Both the position numbers and the translations under genes were made by a program. Source: Haliea sp. E1-2-M8 (lineage in GTDB: Bacteria > Pseudomonadota > Gammaproteobacteria > Pseudomonadales > Halieaceae). From it: DNA of 64,000 nt. Location of the stretch: contig NZ_JAUTDR010000005.1 in NCBI RefSeq assembly GCF_030649675.1, positions 163,582 to 227,581 on the forward strand. Direction: 5' to 3'. The notes under the pieces are model-generated. The model did no database searches. It saw only the letters and a program-made list of their open reading frames with translations, and was not told the origin of the DNA. Positions 38,842-51,387 of the stretch are shown here, in pieces. The stretch's first letter is position 1, and each line of letters opens with the position of its first letter.

Positions 38842-40584
38842 TCAAACCTCATCATCGTCGTCGATGCCATCGTCATCATCTACCAGATCGTCGTCGTCCG
38901 TCAGGTCATCGCCATCCGTAAGGTCCTCGCCGTCATCGCTCAGGTCGTCGTCATCCGTCAGATCGTCATCATCCGTCAGGTCATCGTCACTGGGGTCATC
39001 CTGACTGTCATCTGAGAAGTCGTCACAGCCGTCGCTGGAGTCGTCCACAGTGTCGTCATCGAGGGAGTCGTCGTCACCGAAGCAGGCGAACTCGCGCTCT
39101 CCCTCCAGCGCGTCCCGGTCTTCGAACTCGACCTCGTCAGCAACGCCGTCGGCGTTCTCTGCGTCCTTGACCCTGACCAGATCGCCTTCCTGAACATTGG
39201 CGAAGAACACCTCGGGGCTGATGTCATCGTCGTCCCGGTCTTCGAATTCCGCGCCGCTGGTGCTGTAGGTAAGGCCCAGAATCGTAATGTCGACACCCGA
39301 GGTGAATGACTGTACCGGCCCCTGCAGCACATGGTCATCGTCGTCATCGTCACGATCGATAGTGGTGGCAAACAGGGTGTCGCCGTCCAGGAACGCCTCC
39401 ACCTCCAGGAAATCACCGGGCGCGATGTCGGCGAGAGTGAGGTTGTCCACCCGGTCGGTGTCGTCGTCGAGGCGGGTGCGCGCATTCAGTTGCACGGTAA
39501 GCATGCCCGGCACCAGCTGCAGGGTAACGGTCTCGTCCTCGCCGTCAACCTCGAATACCGGCGCTTCGATCTTGATCCGGCCACGCCGGGATTCTATCCG
39601 GGTTGCAACGAGGTTGTTGCCATCCCAGGTACCCTCGATTTGCACTACCGCACCGTTGCCCAGGCTGAGATCGGCTGGGCTCAGCACGGCGTCGCGTGCG
39701 TCGACATCGACCCCGCCCACCCGGAAACTGCCGACACTGGCAAAGCGGGTGACCGCACCCTGCACGCGCACGGTCTCACCGTCCTCGAAGCGGCTGCTGG
39801 TGCCCCGGTCAAACTCCACCCGGGACGCGGTGATCACGGTTCCGCTCAGAGTACCGCGCACCTTGACCAACTGACCGTCGGCGATGCTGCTGCCCGGGAA
39901 ACCCACCAGGTCGGCGGCGCCGAACTCGACGCTGAGGTCGCCCAGGGCAAATTCCGAGCCGGATACCATTGCCGCTGTACCGCGAACCTGAATTTGTGTC
40001 TGGCCCGCCACAAAACGGGATTCGCGCTCTACCCGGGTAGCGCGCAGGCTGTCGCCGCGGCCGGTGAAACCCGAGACTTCAACCACGTCGTTGACGGCGA
40101 GGGTTTCGAAGGTGACGTCGTCAAACACCGTCCCGGCGTTCTCAACAATCACATTGATACCGAGGATAGTCAGCAGCTTCGAGTTGCCATCCGCGCTGAT
40201 TTCGATGGCCGAGATAGGTCCTTTCAGTTCATTGTCGTACAGCACCTGCTCGGCGGTGCCATTGACACCATCGTCATCGACTTCACCGGTAACCAGCACC
40301 ACCATACCCAGGCGCAGGGCCTCCTCACCGCGGGTTTCGCCATCGATGATGACTTCTGCGTCATCGGTGTCGAAGCGCACGCCATTGACAAAGATACTGC
40401 CAAAGCCATCGATGGTACCGCTGCTGGTCGTGCTCTGACCGGAGCCACCGATACCACCACCGCCGCCGGGAGGGGGGGAAGTCACGGCGACACTGTCGCC
40501 ACCACCACCGCCGCCACAGGCTGCAAGAACCAGGGCGAGGGCACTTGCTGTAGCCACAGGGCGTGGCAAGAATTTGCTTTTCAT
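38842..40584 (-). CDS. Asp-rich DUF5666-type lipoprotein
   Basis: A 580-residue exported lipoprotein: a signal peptide ends in the lipobox LAAC, followed by a run of six Gly, then Ser/Pro/Gly-rich linker. Residues 55-480 hold repeated beta-rich DUF5666 modules of about 70 residues (TIDGFGSIFVNGVRFDT, MVVLVTGEV, VVEVSGFTGRGDSL, VQIEGTWDGNNLVATRIES and so on, all typical OB-like repeats). The last 75 residues are over half Asp in DDDDLT/DDDDLS units, with two Cys and many Ser. Calcium binding is a reasonable guess for such a tail. Function unknown. The start ATG overlaps the DUF6502 stop by ATGA, so the two genes are co-translated. Confidence 0.88.
   Translation of the reverse strand: MKSKFLPRPVATASALALVLAACGGGGGGDSVAVTSPPPGGGGGIGGSGQSTTSSGTIDGFGSIFVNGVRFDTDDAEVIIDGETRGEEALRLGMVVLVTGEVDDDGVNGTAEQVLYDNELKGPISAIEISADGNSKLLTILGINVIVENAGTVFDDVTFETLAVNDVVEVSGFTGRGDSLRATRVERESRFVAGQTQIQVRGTAAMVSGSEFALGDLSVEFGAADLVGFPGSSIADGQLVKVRGTLSGTVITASRVEFDRGTSSRFEDGETVRVQGAVTRFASVGSFRVGGVDVDARDAVLSPADLSLGNGAVVQIEGTWDGNNLVATRIESRRGRIKIEAPVFEVDGEDETVTLQLVPGMLTVQLNARTRLDDDTDRVDNLTLADIAPGDFLEVEAFLDGDTLFATTIDRDDDDDDHVLQGPVQSFTSGVDITILGLTYSTSGAEFEDRDDDDISPEVFFANVQEGDLVRVKDAENADGVADEVEFEDRDALEGEREFACFGDDDSLDDDTVDDSSDGCDDFSDDSQDDPSDDDLTDDDDLTDDDDLSDDGEDLTDGDDLTDDDDLVDDDDGIDDDDEV
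38844..39030. repeat. Low-complexity GTC/ATC repeat encoding a poly-Asp tail
   Basis: On the plus strand this region is a run of TCGTC, TCATC and CATCC units with about 15-18-base imperfect periodicity (GTCATCCGTCAGATC). On the minus strand it encodes the acidic C-terminus of the DUF5666 protein, where DDDDLT-type units recur. The unit is read in frame, so it is a coding repeat and not a CRISPR or a non-coding element. Confidence 0.85.
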
Positions 40585-41402
40585 GAGGATTGCTCCTGCT
40601 CTGAGAGCTCAATAAAATAGATGCCTACGGCAACGTAGGCCGTGTCTTCACTGGATTCCCGCTGTTCGTCGACCTGGTGGCGGGACAGCCAGGCATTGTA
40701 TTCTTCGAGGAGCTCCTGGGATTTGCGATTGGACAGCTCCCGAAACTCGTTGACCGCGGCTGCAGCGACGGATGCGTTGGACACCTTGCGCTGGAAATAC
40801 CGCTCACCTGGCCGGGCCTCGAGGTTGTGGCCGATGGTATAGATCAGTTCGCCCACATCCCTGCCCAGAATGTTGATCTTGTCGAATGGCGTCGCCATTG
40901 GAATATAGGCGCGCTCCTTGAGCACAGCCTGGCCATCCTCCACCAGGACGTTATTGCTGGCCTGCAAAATGGACATCATGGCTGCCGGCGGTATATCGCC
41001 ACTGTAGCGCTTGACCAGCGCCGAGAAGCTCCCGGCCTCGCCATCCTGGGGCAGCGCCGCGGGTTCACCATCGGCGCCACAGAATTCGCGGTCATTAAGC
41101 CAGCCACTGATGACCCGGATCGCGCGACTGTAGCGCCGGGCCGCCTCCGCGTTGGTGTCGGGGGCCGCCTCCCGCAGGCGACTGACTTCCTTGCGCGTCA
41201 TACCGGTGATGGCGGATACCGCCGATACCGTCGGGCGCTTGCCGGAACGCTCAATCAGCAGGAAGCCCTCATCGGCGAAGGCCCGCCTGGCCAGCTCGGC
41301 AAAGGCCCCGTAGGCCATTCCGTGGGAAAGTAATACGCGCGCCAGCGGTCGCAGGATGCGGAGCACGGCGTAACTGAGAACTTGATGTATTGGCATATCC
41401 AT
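40581..41402 (-). CDS. DUF6502 family protein, likely DNA-binding
   Basis: A 273-residue protein matching the DUF6502 layout: an N-terminal part VLSYAVLRILRPLARVLLSHGMAYGAFAELARRAF (in parts: ILRPLARVLLSHG, AYGAFAELARRAF), then a helix-turn-helix-like stretch RPTVSAVSAITGMTRKEVSRL, which suggests DNA binding, and a conserved central segment (VISGWLNDREFCGADGEP). It lies directly before a DUF5666 lipoprotein and overlaps it, a pairing that implies a shared function, possibly autoregulation. Two ATG codons (41402 and 41396) are possible; the predicted promoter would place transcription start at the first. Function not known. Confidence 0.85.
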   Translation of the reverse strand: MDMPIHQVLSYAVLRILRPLARVLLSHGMAYGAFAELARRAFADEGFLLIERSGKRPTVSAVSAITGMTRKEVSRLREAAPDTNAEAARRYSRAIRVISGWLNDREFCGADGEPAALPQDGEAGSFSALVKRYSGDIPPAAMMSILQASNNVLVEDGQAVLKERAYIPMATPFDKINILGRDVGELIYTIGHNLEARPGERYFQRKVSNASVAAAAVNEFRELSNRKSQELLEEYNAWLSRHQVDEQRESSEDTAYVAVGIYFIELSEQEQSS

Positions 41403-41405
41403 ATT

Positions 41406-41421
41406 TGGGAAATTATTCCCA
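41406..41421. promoter_or_regulatory. Inverted repeat TGGGAA-N4-TTCCCA at the DUF6502 promoter
   Basis: Perfect 6-base arms at 41406-41411 and 41416-41421 around ATTA. It contains the predicted -10 box of DUF6502 and ends 3 bases before the ATG. A dimeric repressor, perhaps DUF6502 itself, could bind here. No experimental support. Confidence 0.45.
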
Positions 41422-41438
41422 TTTAATGGATTTGTCAA
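41410..41438 (-). promoter_or_regulatory. Predicted promoter of the DUF6502/DUF5666 genes
   Basis: On the minus strand a perfect -35 TTGACA (41438-41433) is followed after 17 bases by TAATTT (41415-41410). The start point, about 7 bases further, falls at about 41403, next to the A of the ATG at 41402, which would make a leaderless or near-leaderless mRNA. The -10 is only a moderate match, so this is a prediction. Confidence 0.5.
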
Positions 41439-41512
41439 ATACCTGGCTGCGGATGCGCCGCGGAAACCGGTCAAAACTTGTACACGCCCACGGAATCGGG
41501 GCTGCCGAGGGA

Positions 41513-42834
41513 TCAGTCCCCGGCCGCGGCCCGCCTGTAGGCCGGAAGCCCCTGCACGACGAGTCCGATGGCCAGCGGGCACACCAGCACTGGCAGCAGC
41601 GCCAGGGAGTAGCGCAACGCGAGGTCATCCCCGAAAGCGAAGTCGGTCAGCATGGCGACTGCCGTGGGCCCAAACGCCAGGCCCAACAGGTTGGTGACAA
41701 ACAGCATCAGCGCAGATATCTGGGCGCGCATGCGGTTGGGGGTGATGAACTGCACCGCGGCAACGCCGACCCCGTAATGGGCATTGAGGAAAAAGACGAT
41801 GGGCGCCGCCATCCATACCGCCATTGTCGGTGAGCCGCTTAAAGGCCCCAGCACCGCTGGCAGTACCCACAGGGCAGCCACCGCCAGGATAATCCGCAGG
41901 GGTGCGTCCTGGTAACCGCGCCGCAGCAGCGGCTCCACGGCCCAGCCACCGGCGAGGGCACCGAGGCTACCGGCGATAATGAACATCAGGCCGAAGCGAC
42001 TGGCCGCCTCGGCACGGGGCAGATCAAAGCTGCGAATGAGAAATTCCGGATACCAGGCCATGGTGCCGTAGCCGAGGATGCCCAGCACTGCCACCGAGCC
42101 GATCGGGGCGACGTAGGCGCGAAGGTGCAGCCGAAGGTGCTGCCCGATGGCGTCCAGACCGGGCTGGGCCTCCACCCCGTGCAACTCGCCGAAAGCCGGG
42201 CGCCGCGCAGGTTCGCCAAGCAGCCCCAGGAATATCGCCAGCAAAAAGCCCGGCGCACCAACCGCGATGAACGTCATCTGCCAGGGCCGAACCTCGCCCA
42301 GAAACGGCACCACCGGTGGCGGCATGGTGGAGAACCACTCATGCACCATGCCGCCGACAATATACGCGAGCCCGCCACCGAGGGTGATGCCCAGACTGTA
42401 GACGGCCAGTGCCCGCGCCAGTTTCTCCCGCGGAAACAGATCGCCGAGCATGGAAAACGCTGCCGGTGACAGGGTGGCTTCCCCGACCCCGACCCCGATG
42501 CGCACCACGAACAGGGCGGCGAAACTGCGCGCGGCGCCGCAAAGGCAGGTCATCAGGCTCCAGGCCATCAGGCCTGCGGTAATGATCCAGTTGCGACTGT
42601 GGCGATCCGCCAGCCGGGCAATGGGAAGCCCCATGACGATGTAGAACATGGAGAAGGCAAAGCCGTGCAGCAGGCTGTACTGGACGTCACTGATCGCGAA
42701 ATCCTCGCGGATGGGGCCGATCAGCACCGCCATGACATTGCGGTCGATAAAAGAGAGGATATACGCGAGCAGCAAAAGCAGCAGCGCGTAGTTGGCGCGG
42801 GCGGGGGGCGGAAAGTCCGGAGGGCCCGCAGCCA

Positions 42835-42835
<1 letters not shown>
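41513..42835 (-). CDS. MFS transporter, Spns-like
   Basis: A 440-residue 12-helix transporter. LLAYILSFIDRNVMAVLIGPIREDF (parts: LSFIDRNVMAVL, PIREDF) in helix 1, ARLADRHSRNWII as motif A and GVGVGEATLSPAAFSML are typical of the Spinster/hexuronate-like MFS group seen beside catabolic genes in this kind of bacterium. Substrate unknown. Its ATG shares a base with the TGA of the upstream peptide ABC ATPase gene, so the two are translationally coupled. The likely role is export or import of a compound linked to the peptide system. Confidence 0.86.
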
Positions 42836-44424
<1,589 letters not shown>

Positions 44425-44430
44425 GGCCGG

Positions 44431-45318
44431 TCAGTCTCCGGAACCGCGCACGTCGAGCGCATCGCGCAGGCCGTCGCCAAAGAAGTTGAGGGCAAACAGG
44501 GTCAGGGTCAGCGCGGCGCCCGGGAATATCAACAGCCAGGGGTACTCCTCCATGGTCTCCGCACCGTAGGAGATCAGCAGGCCCCAGGAGGTCGCCGGAG
44601 GCTGCACCCCCAGCCCGAGGAAACTGAGGAAAGCCTCCAGCAGCATGACGCTGGGAATGGTCAGGGTGGTATAGACAATGATCGGGCCCAGCGCATTGGG
44701 CACCAGGTGGCGGCGGACAATGGTCGCCGGCGAAAGGCCCAGGGAAATAGCCGCCTCCACAAACTCCTGCTGGCGCAGGGACTGCACCTGGCCGCGCATG
44801 ATTCGCGCCATGGTCAACCACTCCACCGCGCCAATGGCCAGGAACAGCAGCAGCAGATTGCGGCCGAACACCACCATCAGCAGCACGATAAAGATCATGA
44901 AGGGCAGCGCGTAGAGAATATCCACCAGCCGCATCATCACCGCATCCACGCGCCCGCCCACATAGCCCGCCACCGCGCCCCAGGTAACGCCGATCACCAG
45001 CGCCACCGCCGTGGCCACGAAGCCCACCGCCAGTGAAATGCGGCCGCCATACATGATCTGGGTCAGCAGGTCGCGGCCGAAGATATCCGTGCCCAGCCAG
45101 TGCGCTGCCGAAGGCGGCGCGGCGCCCAGGTCCAGGTCCTGGGCATCGTGGGCGTAGGGCGCCAGCCAGGGCGTGAGGATCGCGATCAGCACGAAGAACA
45201 CCAGCACACACAGCCCGAACAGGGCCAGCCGGTTCTTGCGCAGCCGGCGCCAGGCATCCTGCCACAGCGACGTGCCCTGCTCCGCCAGCACTGCCTCGCT
45301 GTCCGCCACGGTACTCAC
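44431..45318 (-). CDS. Peptide ABC transporter permease OppC-like
   Basis: A 295-residue inner-membrane permease. An N-terminal OppC_N segment (RRLRKNRLALFGL) and HWLGTDIFGRDLLTQIMYGGRISL are typical; EAAISLGLSPATIVRRHLVPNALGP (parts: AAISLGLSP, RHLVPNALGP) is the EAA loop that binds the ATPase. Six helices predicted. Starts at the base after the oppB stop. Confidence 0.94.
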   Translation of the reverse strand: MSTVADSEAVLAEQGTSLWQDAWRRLRKNRLALFGLCVLVFFVLIAILTPWLAPYAHDAQDLDLGAAPPSAAHWLGTDIFGRDLLTQIMYGGRISLAVGFVATAVALVIGVTWGAVAGYVGGRVDAVMMRLVDILYALPFMIFIVLLMVVFGRNLLLLFLAIGAVEWLTMARIMRGQVQSLRQQEFVEAAISLGLSPATIVRRHLVPNALGPIIVYTTLTIPSVMLLEAFLSFLGLGVQPPATSWGLLISYGAETMEEYPWLLIFPGAALTLTLFALNFFGDGLRDALDVRGSGD

Positions 45319-46251
45319 TCAGGCCTCCCCGTACTGGGCGCGCAGGCGCGGATTGAGCCAGGCTGCAAGAATGTCCGACAGCAGGTTGAAGAGCACGATC
45401 AGGGTCGACAAAAACACCGTGGTGCCCAGGATCATGGTGTAGTCGCGGTTGAAGGCGGCCTGCACATAGAAACGCCCCAGGCCGGGGATCTGGAAAATGG
45501 TTTCAACAACAAAGGAGCCCGCCAGCAGGCCGGCAAAGGCGGGACCGAGGAAGGCCACCACCGGAATCAGGCCACCGCGCAGGGCGTGGCGGGTGACCAC
45601 CTGCCACTCCGGCAAACCTTTGGCGCGGGCGGTGCGGATATAATCCTGGGACATGACCTCCAGCATGCCGGCGCGACTCAGGCGAGCGATATAGGCCGCA
45701 TAGGCCGCCCCCAGAGTCAGGCTGGGAAGGATCTTGTCGCCGGGCATGTCGCCCCAGCCAGACACCGGCAGCCATTCCAGATGAATGCCAAACACCAGCA
45801 CCAGCAGGGGACCGAGCAGGAAGGTCGGCATGCAGATGCCGATCATGGCCACCGACATGGGAATATAGTCCTGGGCGCTGTTGGGCTTGAGCGAGGCGAA
45901 CACTCCGGCCAGCCCCCCCAGCAGCACTGCCACCAGCAGGGCGTAGGCCCCCAACTCGGCGGTGGCCGGCAGGCCGGCGGCAATCAGCTCATTCACACTG
46001 CGGCCGGGATACTTGAACGAGGGCCCCAATTCGCCGCGGGCGAGGTCACTCAGGTAGGCCAGGTACTGCTGCCCCAGCGGCAGGTCCAGCCGGTACTGTG
46101 CCTCCAGGGCAGCCTTGACCTCGGGAATGACGGCTTTTTCGCTGTCGAAGGGGCCACCGGGCGCAATCCGCACCAGGAAGAACGTGACCGTGATAACCGC
46201 CAGGATCACCGGTATCGCCTGCAGCAAACGCCCACCGACAAACCGCCACAT
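45319..46251 (-). CDS. Peptide ABC transporter permease OppB-like
   Basis: A 310-residue permease. VITVTFFLVRIAPGGPFDSE (parts: TVTFFLVRIAPGGPF) near the N-terminus and the EAA loop YIRTARAKGLPEWQVVTRHALRGGLIPV (parts: RTARAKGLPEW, RHALRGGLIP) are OppB landmarks. It pairs with OppC to form the translocation channel. Three bases separate it from oppA. Confidence 0.94.
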   Translation of the reverse strand: MWRFVGGRLLQAIPVILAVITVTFFLVRIAPGGPFDSEKAVIPEVKAALEAQYRLDLPLGQQYLAYLSDLARGELGPSFKYPGRSVNELIAAGLPATAELGAYALLVAVLLGGLAGVFASLKPNSAQDYIPMSVAMIGICMPTFLLGPLLVLVFGIHLEWLPVSGWGDMPGDKILPSLTLGAAYAAYIARLSRAGMLEVMSQDYIRTARAKGLPEWQVVTRHALRGGLIPVVAFLGPAFAGLLAGSFVVETIFQIPGLGRFYVQAAFNRDYTMILGTTVFLSTLIVLFNLLSDILAAWLNPRLRAQYGEA

Positions 46252-46254
46252 AGG

Positions 46255-47901
46255 CTACTCCAGCTCGAATTCGGCCAAGGGCATTGGCTCCAGGTCGACG
46301 TACTTCATGTTGACGAAGTCCATCAGGTTGGAGGGCATGCCCTTCACGCTGGGATGCACCAGATGCTTGCTGGCGTAGGTATAGATCGGAATGATCGGCA
46401 TCTGCTCCATCAGCCGGGTCTCCGCCTCGTGGAAGATGGCAAAGCGCTCCTCCTTGGTGGCGGCCTGGGGTGCCCGGCGCAGAATCATCTCATCGTAGAC
46501 CGGGTCGGCAAAACCGGTGTTGTTGTTGCCGCCGTCACTGATGTACAGGTCGAGGAAATTGTTTGGATCCACGTAATCGCCGATCCAACCGCGACGGGCA
46601 ACATCGAAATTCATCTCCGACACCGAATCCAGATACACCTTCCATTCCTGGTTGGCCAGGGTGACCTCGATATTGAGCACGTCTTTCCACATCTGCTGTA
46701 CGGCCACCGCGATCTTGCGATGGCTTTCGCTGGTGTTATAGGTCAATTCAAGCCCTGGCCAGTCGGCACCGTCCGGGTAACCGGCCTCCGCCAGCAAACG
46801 CCGGGCCTGCTCGGGATCGAAGCTGAACAGCTGCGGCGGCTGGTAGCCCAGCGTGCCCGGGGGCGTAATCGCGTAGGCGGGGTCATTGCTGCCGTGGAGC
46901 ACGTTCCTGGTCAGCGATTCGCGGTCCAGCGCCAGCGACAGGGCCCGCCGGACCCGGACATCATCCAGCGGCGGCCGCCTGGTATTGAGCAGATAAAAAT
47001 AGGTGCCGAGGTAAGGCGCCTCGACTAAAGGACTGTCCTTCAGCTTGCGGTAGTCGGGTAACTTGGCCAGCGGCACATCATTGCTCACGTGCAGCTGGTT
47101 GACCCGGAACATGCGCTCTTCACTGACTAGATTCTCGGTTGGGTAGAACACCACGCCGTTTAGGCGCACCGTGTCCGCATCCCAGTAGTGCGGGTTCTTT
47201 TCCACCACTATGCGCCGGTTCAGCTGCCACTGCAGCAAGCGGAAAGGGCCGTTGCTGACGATATTGCCGGCCCGGGTCCAGCGGGTGAACCGGTCCGTGG
47301 CCGCCCCGAACTCCTCCACCGTGGCGCGCGGCACCGCGAAGCTGCTGTAGTGGTCCATCAGCTGCAGGAAATACGGGGTGGGCTCGTTGAGCGTGACTTC
47401 CAGAGTCATGGCGTCCAGCGCCCGCACCCCGAGCAGTTCCGGGTCGTCGAGCATGCCGGTGGCGTAGGCTTCGGCATTCAGCACCGGATAGAGCATGTAG
47501 GCGTAGAGATTGCCCATCTTCGGATCCAGGGCGCGGCGCCAGGACCAGACAAAATCGTGCGCGGTCACCGGCTCGCCGTTGGACCAGCGCCCTTCCGGCT
47601 GCATGTGGAAGGTGATCACCCGGCGGTCTTCGCTGAACTCCCAGCTGGCGGCTGCGCCGGGTTCTGGCTCCAGGGTCCAGGGGTTCTTGCGGGTCAGGCC
47701 CTCGAACATGGCATCGATCAGCTTGCTCTCTGGAACCCCGGTAACCACATGGGGGTCCAGCCCCTGGGGCTCGGAGCCATTGCCAAAATGGAGAATGCCG
47801 TCACGATTGCCCTGGGCGACGTTGGATTCACCGGCGCTGCAGGCGAGCAGACCGGCGAACGCGGCCAGCAGGAGCAGGTATCTGGGGAAACAGCGGGGCA
47901 T
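46255..47901 (-). CDS. Peptide-binding lipoprotein OppA-like
   Basis: A 548-residue SBP_bac_5 protein. Signal peptide with lipobox LLACSAG at about residue 20 shows a lipid-anchored periplasmic location. Landmarks: GSEPQGLDPHVVTG, MFEGLTRKNP, YPVLNAEAY and the C-terminal PIYTYASKHLVHPSVKGM. Closest in type to OppA/MppA binding proteins. The ATG at 47901 begins the signal peptide; more upstream in-frame sequence is unlike a signal. First gene of the oppA-B-C-DF-MFS operon. Confidence 0.92.
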   Translation of the reverse strand: MPRCFPRYLLLLAAFAGLLACSAGESNVAQGNRDGILHFGNGSEPQGLDPHVVTGVPESKLIDAMFEGLTRKNPWTLEPEPGAAASWEFSEDRRVITFHMQPEGRWSNGEPVTAHDFVWSWRRALDPKMGNLYAYMLYPVLNAEAYATGMLDDPELLGVRALDAMTLEVTLNEPTPYFLQLMDHYSSFAVPRATVEEFGAATDRFTRWTRAGNIVSNGPFRLLQWQLNRRIVVEKNPHYWDADTVRLNGVVFYPTENLVSEERMFRVNQLHVSNDVPLAKLPDYRKLKDSPLVEAPYLGTYFYLLNTRRPPLDDVRVRRALSLALDRESLTRNVLHGSNDPAYAITPPGTLGYQPPQLFSFDPEQARRLLAEAGYPDGADWPGLELTYNTSESHRKIAVAVQQMWKDVLNIEVTLANQEWKVYLDSVSEMNFDVARRGWIGDYVDPNNFLDLYISDGGNNNTGFADPVYDEMILRRAPQAATKEERFAIFHEAETRLMEQMPIIPIYTYASKHLVHPSVKGMPSNLMDFVNMKYVDLEPMPLAEFELE

Positions 47902-47965
47902 GGGGGAAAAGTACCCGGTTTTTCTCCCCAGCGCCAGCAGTTCACGGGGCAAGTTCACCAGAACC

Positions 47966-49816
47966 TCAGTAGCCGGCCGCTCCGCTCTGGATTCTCTCGA
48001 ACCAGTCCGTGTCCAACGGTTCGTATCGCGTTGCACCGGGTTTGAGGACACACAGCAGATCCGTCACCTGCGCCGGGTCGTAACCCTGCTTGCGCAAGTC
48101 CCCTTTCAGCAGCTTGAACGTACCGGTGGTATCAATTTCGCTCTGGATACGCAGGAACAGGGGGCGGGCGTAGGGCGGCAGTTCTGCCTGTACATGGGCA
48201 GAAAAACTGGCCAGGTCCAGGCTCTCGACTCCCTCCTCAAGACGCAGTGCGGCCATCCCGGCACGGCCATCGGTCCCGGGCACTTCGACGCCGAATACGT
48301 TGCTCAGCGCGACCTGGGGATGTTGGTTGAGAATTTCACCCACCTCGTTGGTGGACACGTTCTCGCCCTTCCAGCGGAAAGTGTCGCCGATGCGGTCGAC
48401 GAACTGGTAGTGCGGCAGGCCGAGGGCGAACCCCACATCCACGGTGCGCATCAGGTCACCGGTGTTGAACCAGGCGTCGCCGGGCTCGAAGACGTCCCGC
48501 AGAATCTTTTTCTCGGTCGCCTCGGCACTGGTATAGCCCTCGAACCGTGTCAGCGCCGTGATCTTGCCCAGCAGAAGTCCCGGCTCACCGGCCTGGACTC
48601 TGACACAGCGGCCGGCGCCGTCGCGTACGACCTCGTCGCGATCCACATCGTATTGAATCAGGGCAGTCGGCAGTGCGGAACTGCCCACCGTGCAGTCCTT
48701 GTTCAGAAGATTGACGAAGCCGATATTGCCTTCACTGGAGCCGTAGAACTCAATGATCCGATCAATCCCGAAGCGGTCCTTGAACTGGTGCCAGATGTCT
48801 GGCCGCAGGCCATTGCCGACCACCGCCCGCAGGGGGTTGTCGGCGTCGTCCGGCTGCGCGGGCACGTGCAGCAGATAGCGGCACAGCTCGCCAATATAGA
48901 CGAACGCCGTGGTGCGATGTTCCCGGACCTCCGACAGGAACTGGCTGGCGGAGAACTTGCGCCGGATAAACATGCTGGCACCCGCCAGGAATGCCGCCCC
49001 CGCGCCCACCATGAGTCCGGTGCCGTGATACAGCGGCAGGCAGAGATACAGGCGGTCGTCCTCGGTGAGCTTGAGCCCCGAGGCCTGGATTATTCCGGCA
49101 GTGGCAAGATAGCGCCGGTTGGACAGGACGGCCGCCTTGGGCAGGCCAGTGGTGCCAGAGGTGAAAATGTAAAATGCGGTGTCACCGATGGTCACCGCAG
49201 CGGTCTCCGACGGGTTATCGGTGCTCGCCGTTGCAGCCTCCGCCGCCATGTCCAGGGTCCAGTCCGGCGCCGCAACAGCACCGGCATCCGGTACGTACAG
49301 GTAGTCGCCAGCCTGCAGCTCCAGCTGGGCACGGATTTCCGCAACGGCCTCCAGGCACTCCTCACCGAACAGAAACATGCGGGAATTGGCGGTGGTTACA
49401 CAGTGCACCAGGGGCCGGTGGGTAAGGTTGTTGTTGATCAGGGAGGCGACCACGCCCAACTTGTTCAGGGCAATCACCACCACCAGGAATTCGATCCGGT
49501 TCTCCATCAGCACGCTGACGACCTCGCCGCGCTTGAGCCCCCGGGCCTTGAACACCGCAGCGTAGCGGTTGGCCTCGGCATTGAACTGAGCCCAGTTCAT
49601 TTCCCGCCCTTCAAACACCAGGGCAGAGCGACGTGGGAAGCGCTCTGCATTCTGCGCCACCCTGGCGCCAAGGCAATCGGGTGCATCATCCGGCCGTGGT
49701 TGCAGCAGCTTCTTTGCCTTGATCAGGCCAGGCACTTCTCGCAGGGTTCTCAGTACATCTTTTTTTATCACCGACTGGCTCCGTGTTGGGATCAAAGGGG
49801 TAAGATACCGTTTCAA
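47966..49816 (-). CDS. Long-chain acyl-CoA synthetase, FadD6/FATP type
   Basis: A 616-residue AMP-binding enzyme. YIFTSGTTGLPKAAVLSN is the P-loop, FYGSSEGNIGFVN the adenine motif and GDTFRWKGENVSTNEV the C-terminal hinge, the pattern of the FATP/FadD6 family that couples uptake and activation of long-chain fatty acids. An N-terminal hydrophilic part up to residue 40 is basic. It is 64 bases upstream of oppA on the same strand; whether they share a transcript is not clear. Confidence 0.9.
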   Translation of the reverse strand: MKRYLTPLIPTRSQSVIKKDVLRTLREVPGLIKAKKLLQPRPDDAPDCLGARVAQNAERFPRRSALVFEGREMNWAQFNAEANRYAAVFKARGLKRGEVVSVLMENRIEFLVVVIALNKLGVVASLINNNLTHRPLVHCVTTANSRMFLFGEECLEAVAEIRAQLELQAGDYLYVPDAGAVAAPDWTLDMAAEAATASTDNPSETAAVTIGDTAFYIFTSGTTGLPKAAVLSNRRYLATAGIIQASGLKLTEDDRLYLCLPLYHGTGLMVGAGAAFLAGASMFIRRKFSASQFLSEVREHRTTAFVYIGELCRYLLHVPAQPDDADNPLRAVVGNGLRPDIWHQFKDRFGIDRIIEFYGSSEGNIGFVNLLNKDCTVGSSALPTALIQYDVDRDEVVRDGAGRCVRVQAGEPGLLLGKITALTRFEGYTSAEATEKKILRDVFEPGDAWFNTGDLMRTVDVGFALGLPHYQFVDRIGDTFRWKGENVSTNEVGEILNQHPQVALSNVFGVEVPGTDGRAGMAALRLEEGVESLDLASFSAHVQAELPPYARPLFLRIQSEIDTTGTFKLLKGDLRKQGYDPAQVTDLLCVLKPGATRYEPLDTDWFERIQSGAAGY

Positions 49817-49863
49817 ACGGCACTTGTAACGCGAACCGGACGCACTTTTGGAGCGGGGACCCC

Positions 49864-51360
<1,497 letters not shown>

Positions 51361-51387
51361 AGCCCGCCGCCAAACAGGAGGAATGCC

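Noticed and set aside
38844..39030. Repeat-rich stretch that might look like a CRISPR array
   Set aside because: The units have no constant spacers, are in frame and encode DDDDLT-type residues of the lipoprotein tail; no cas genes are near.
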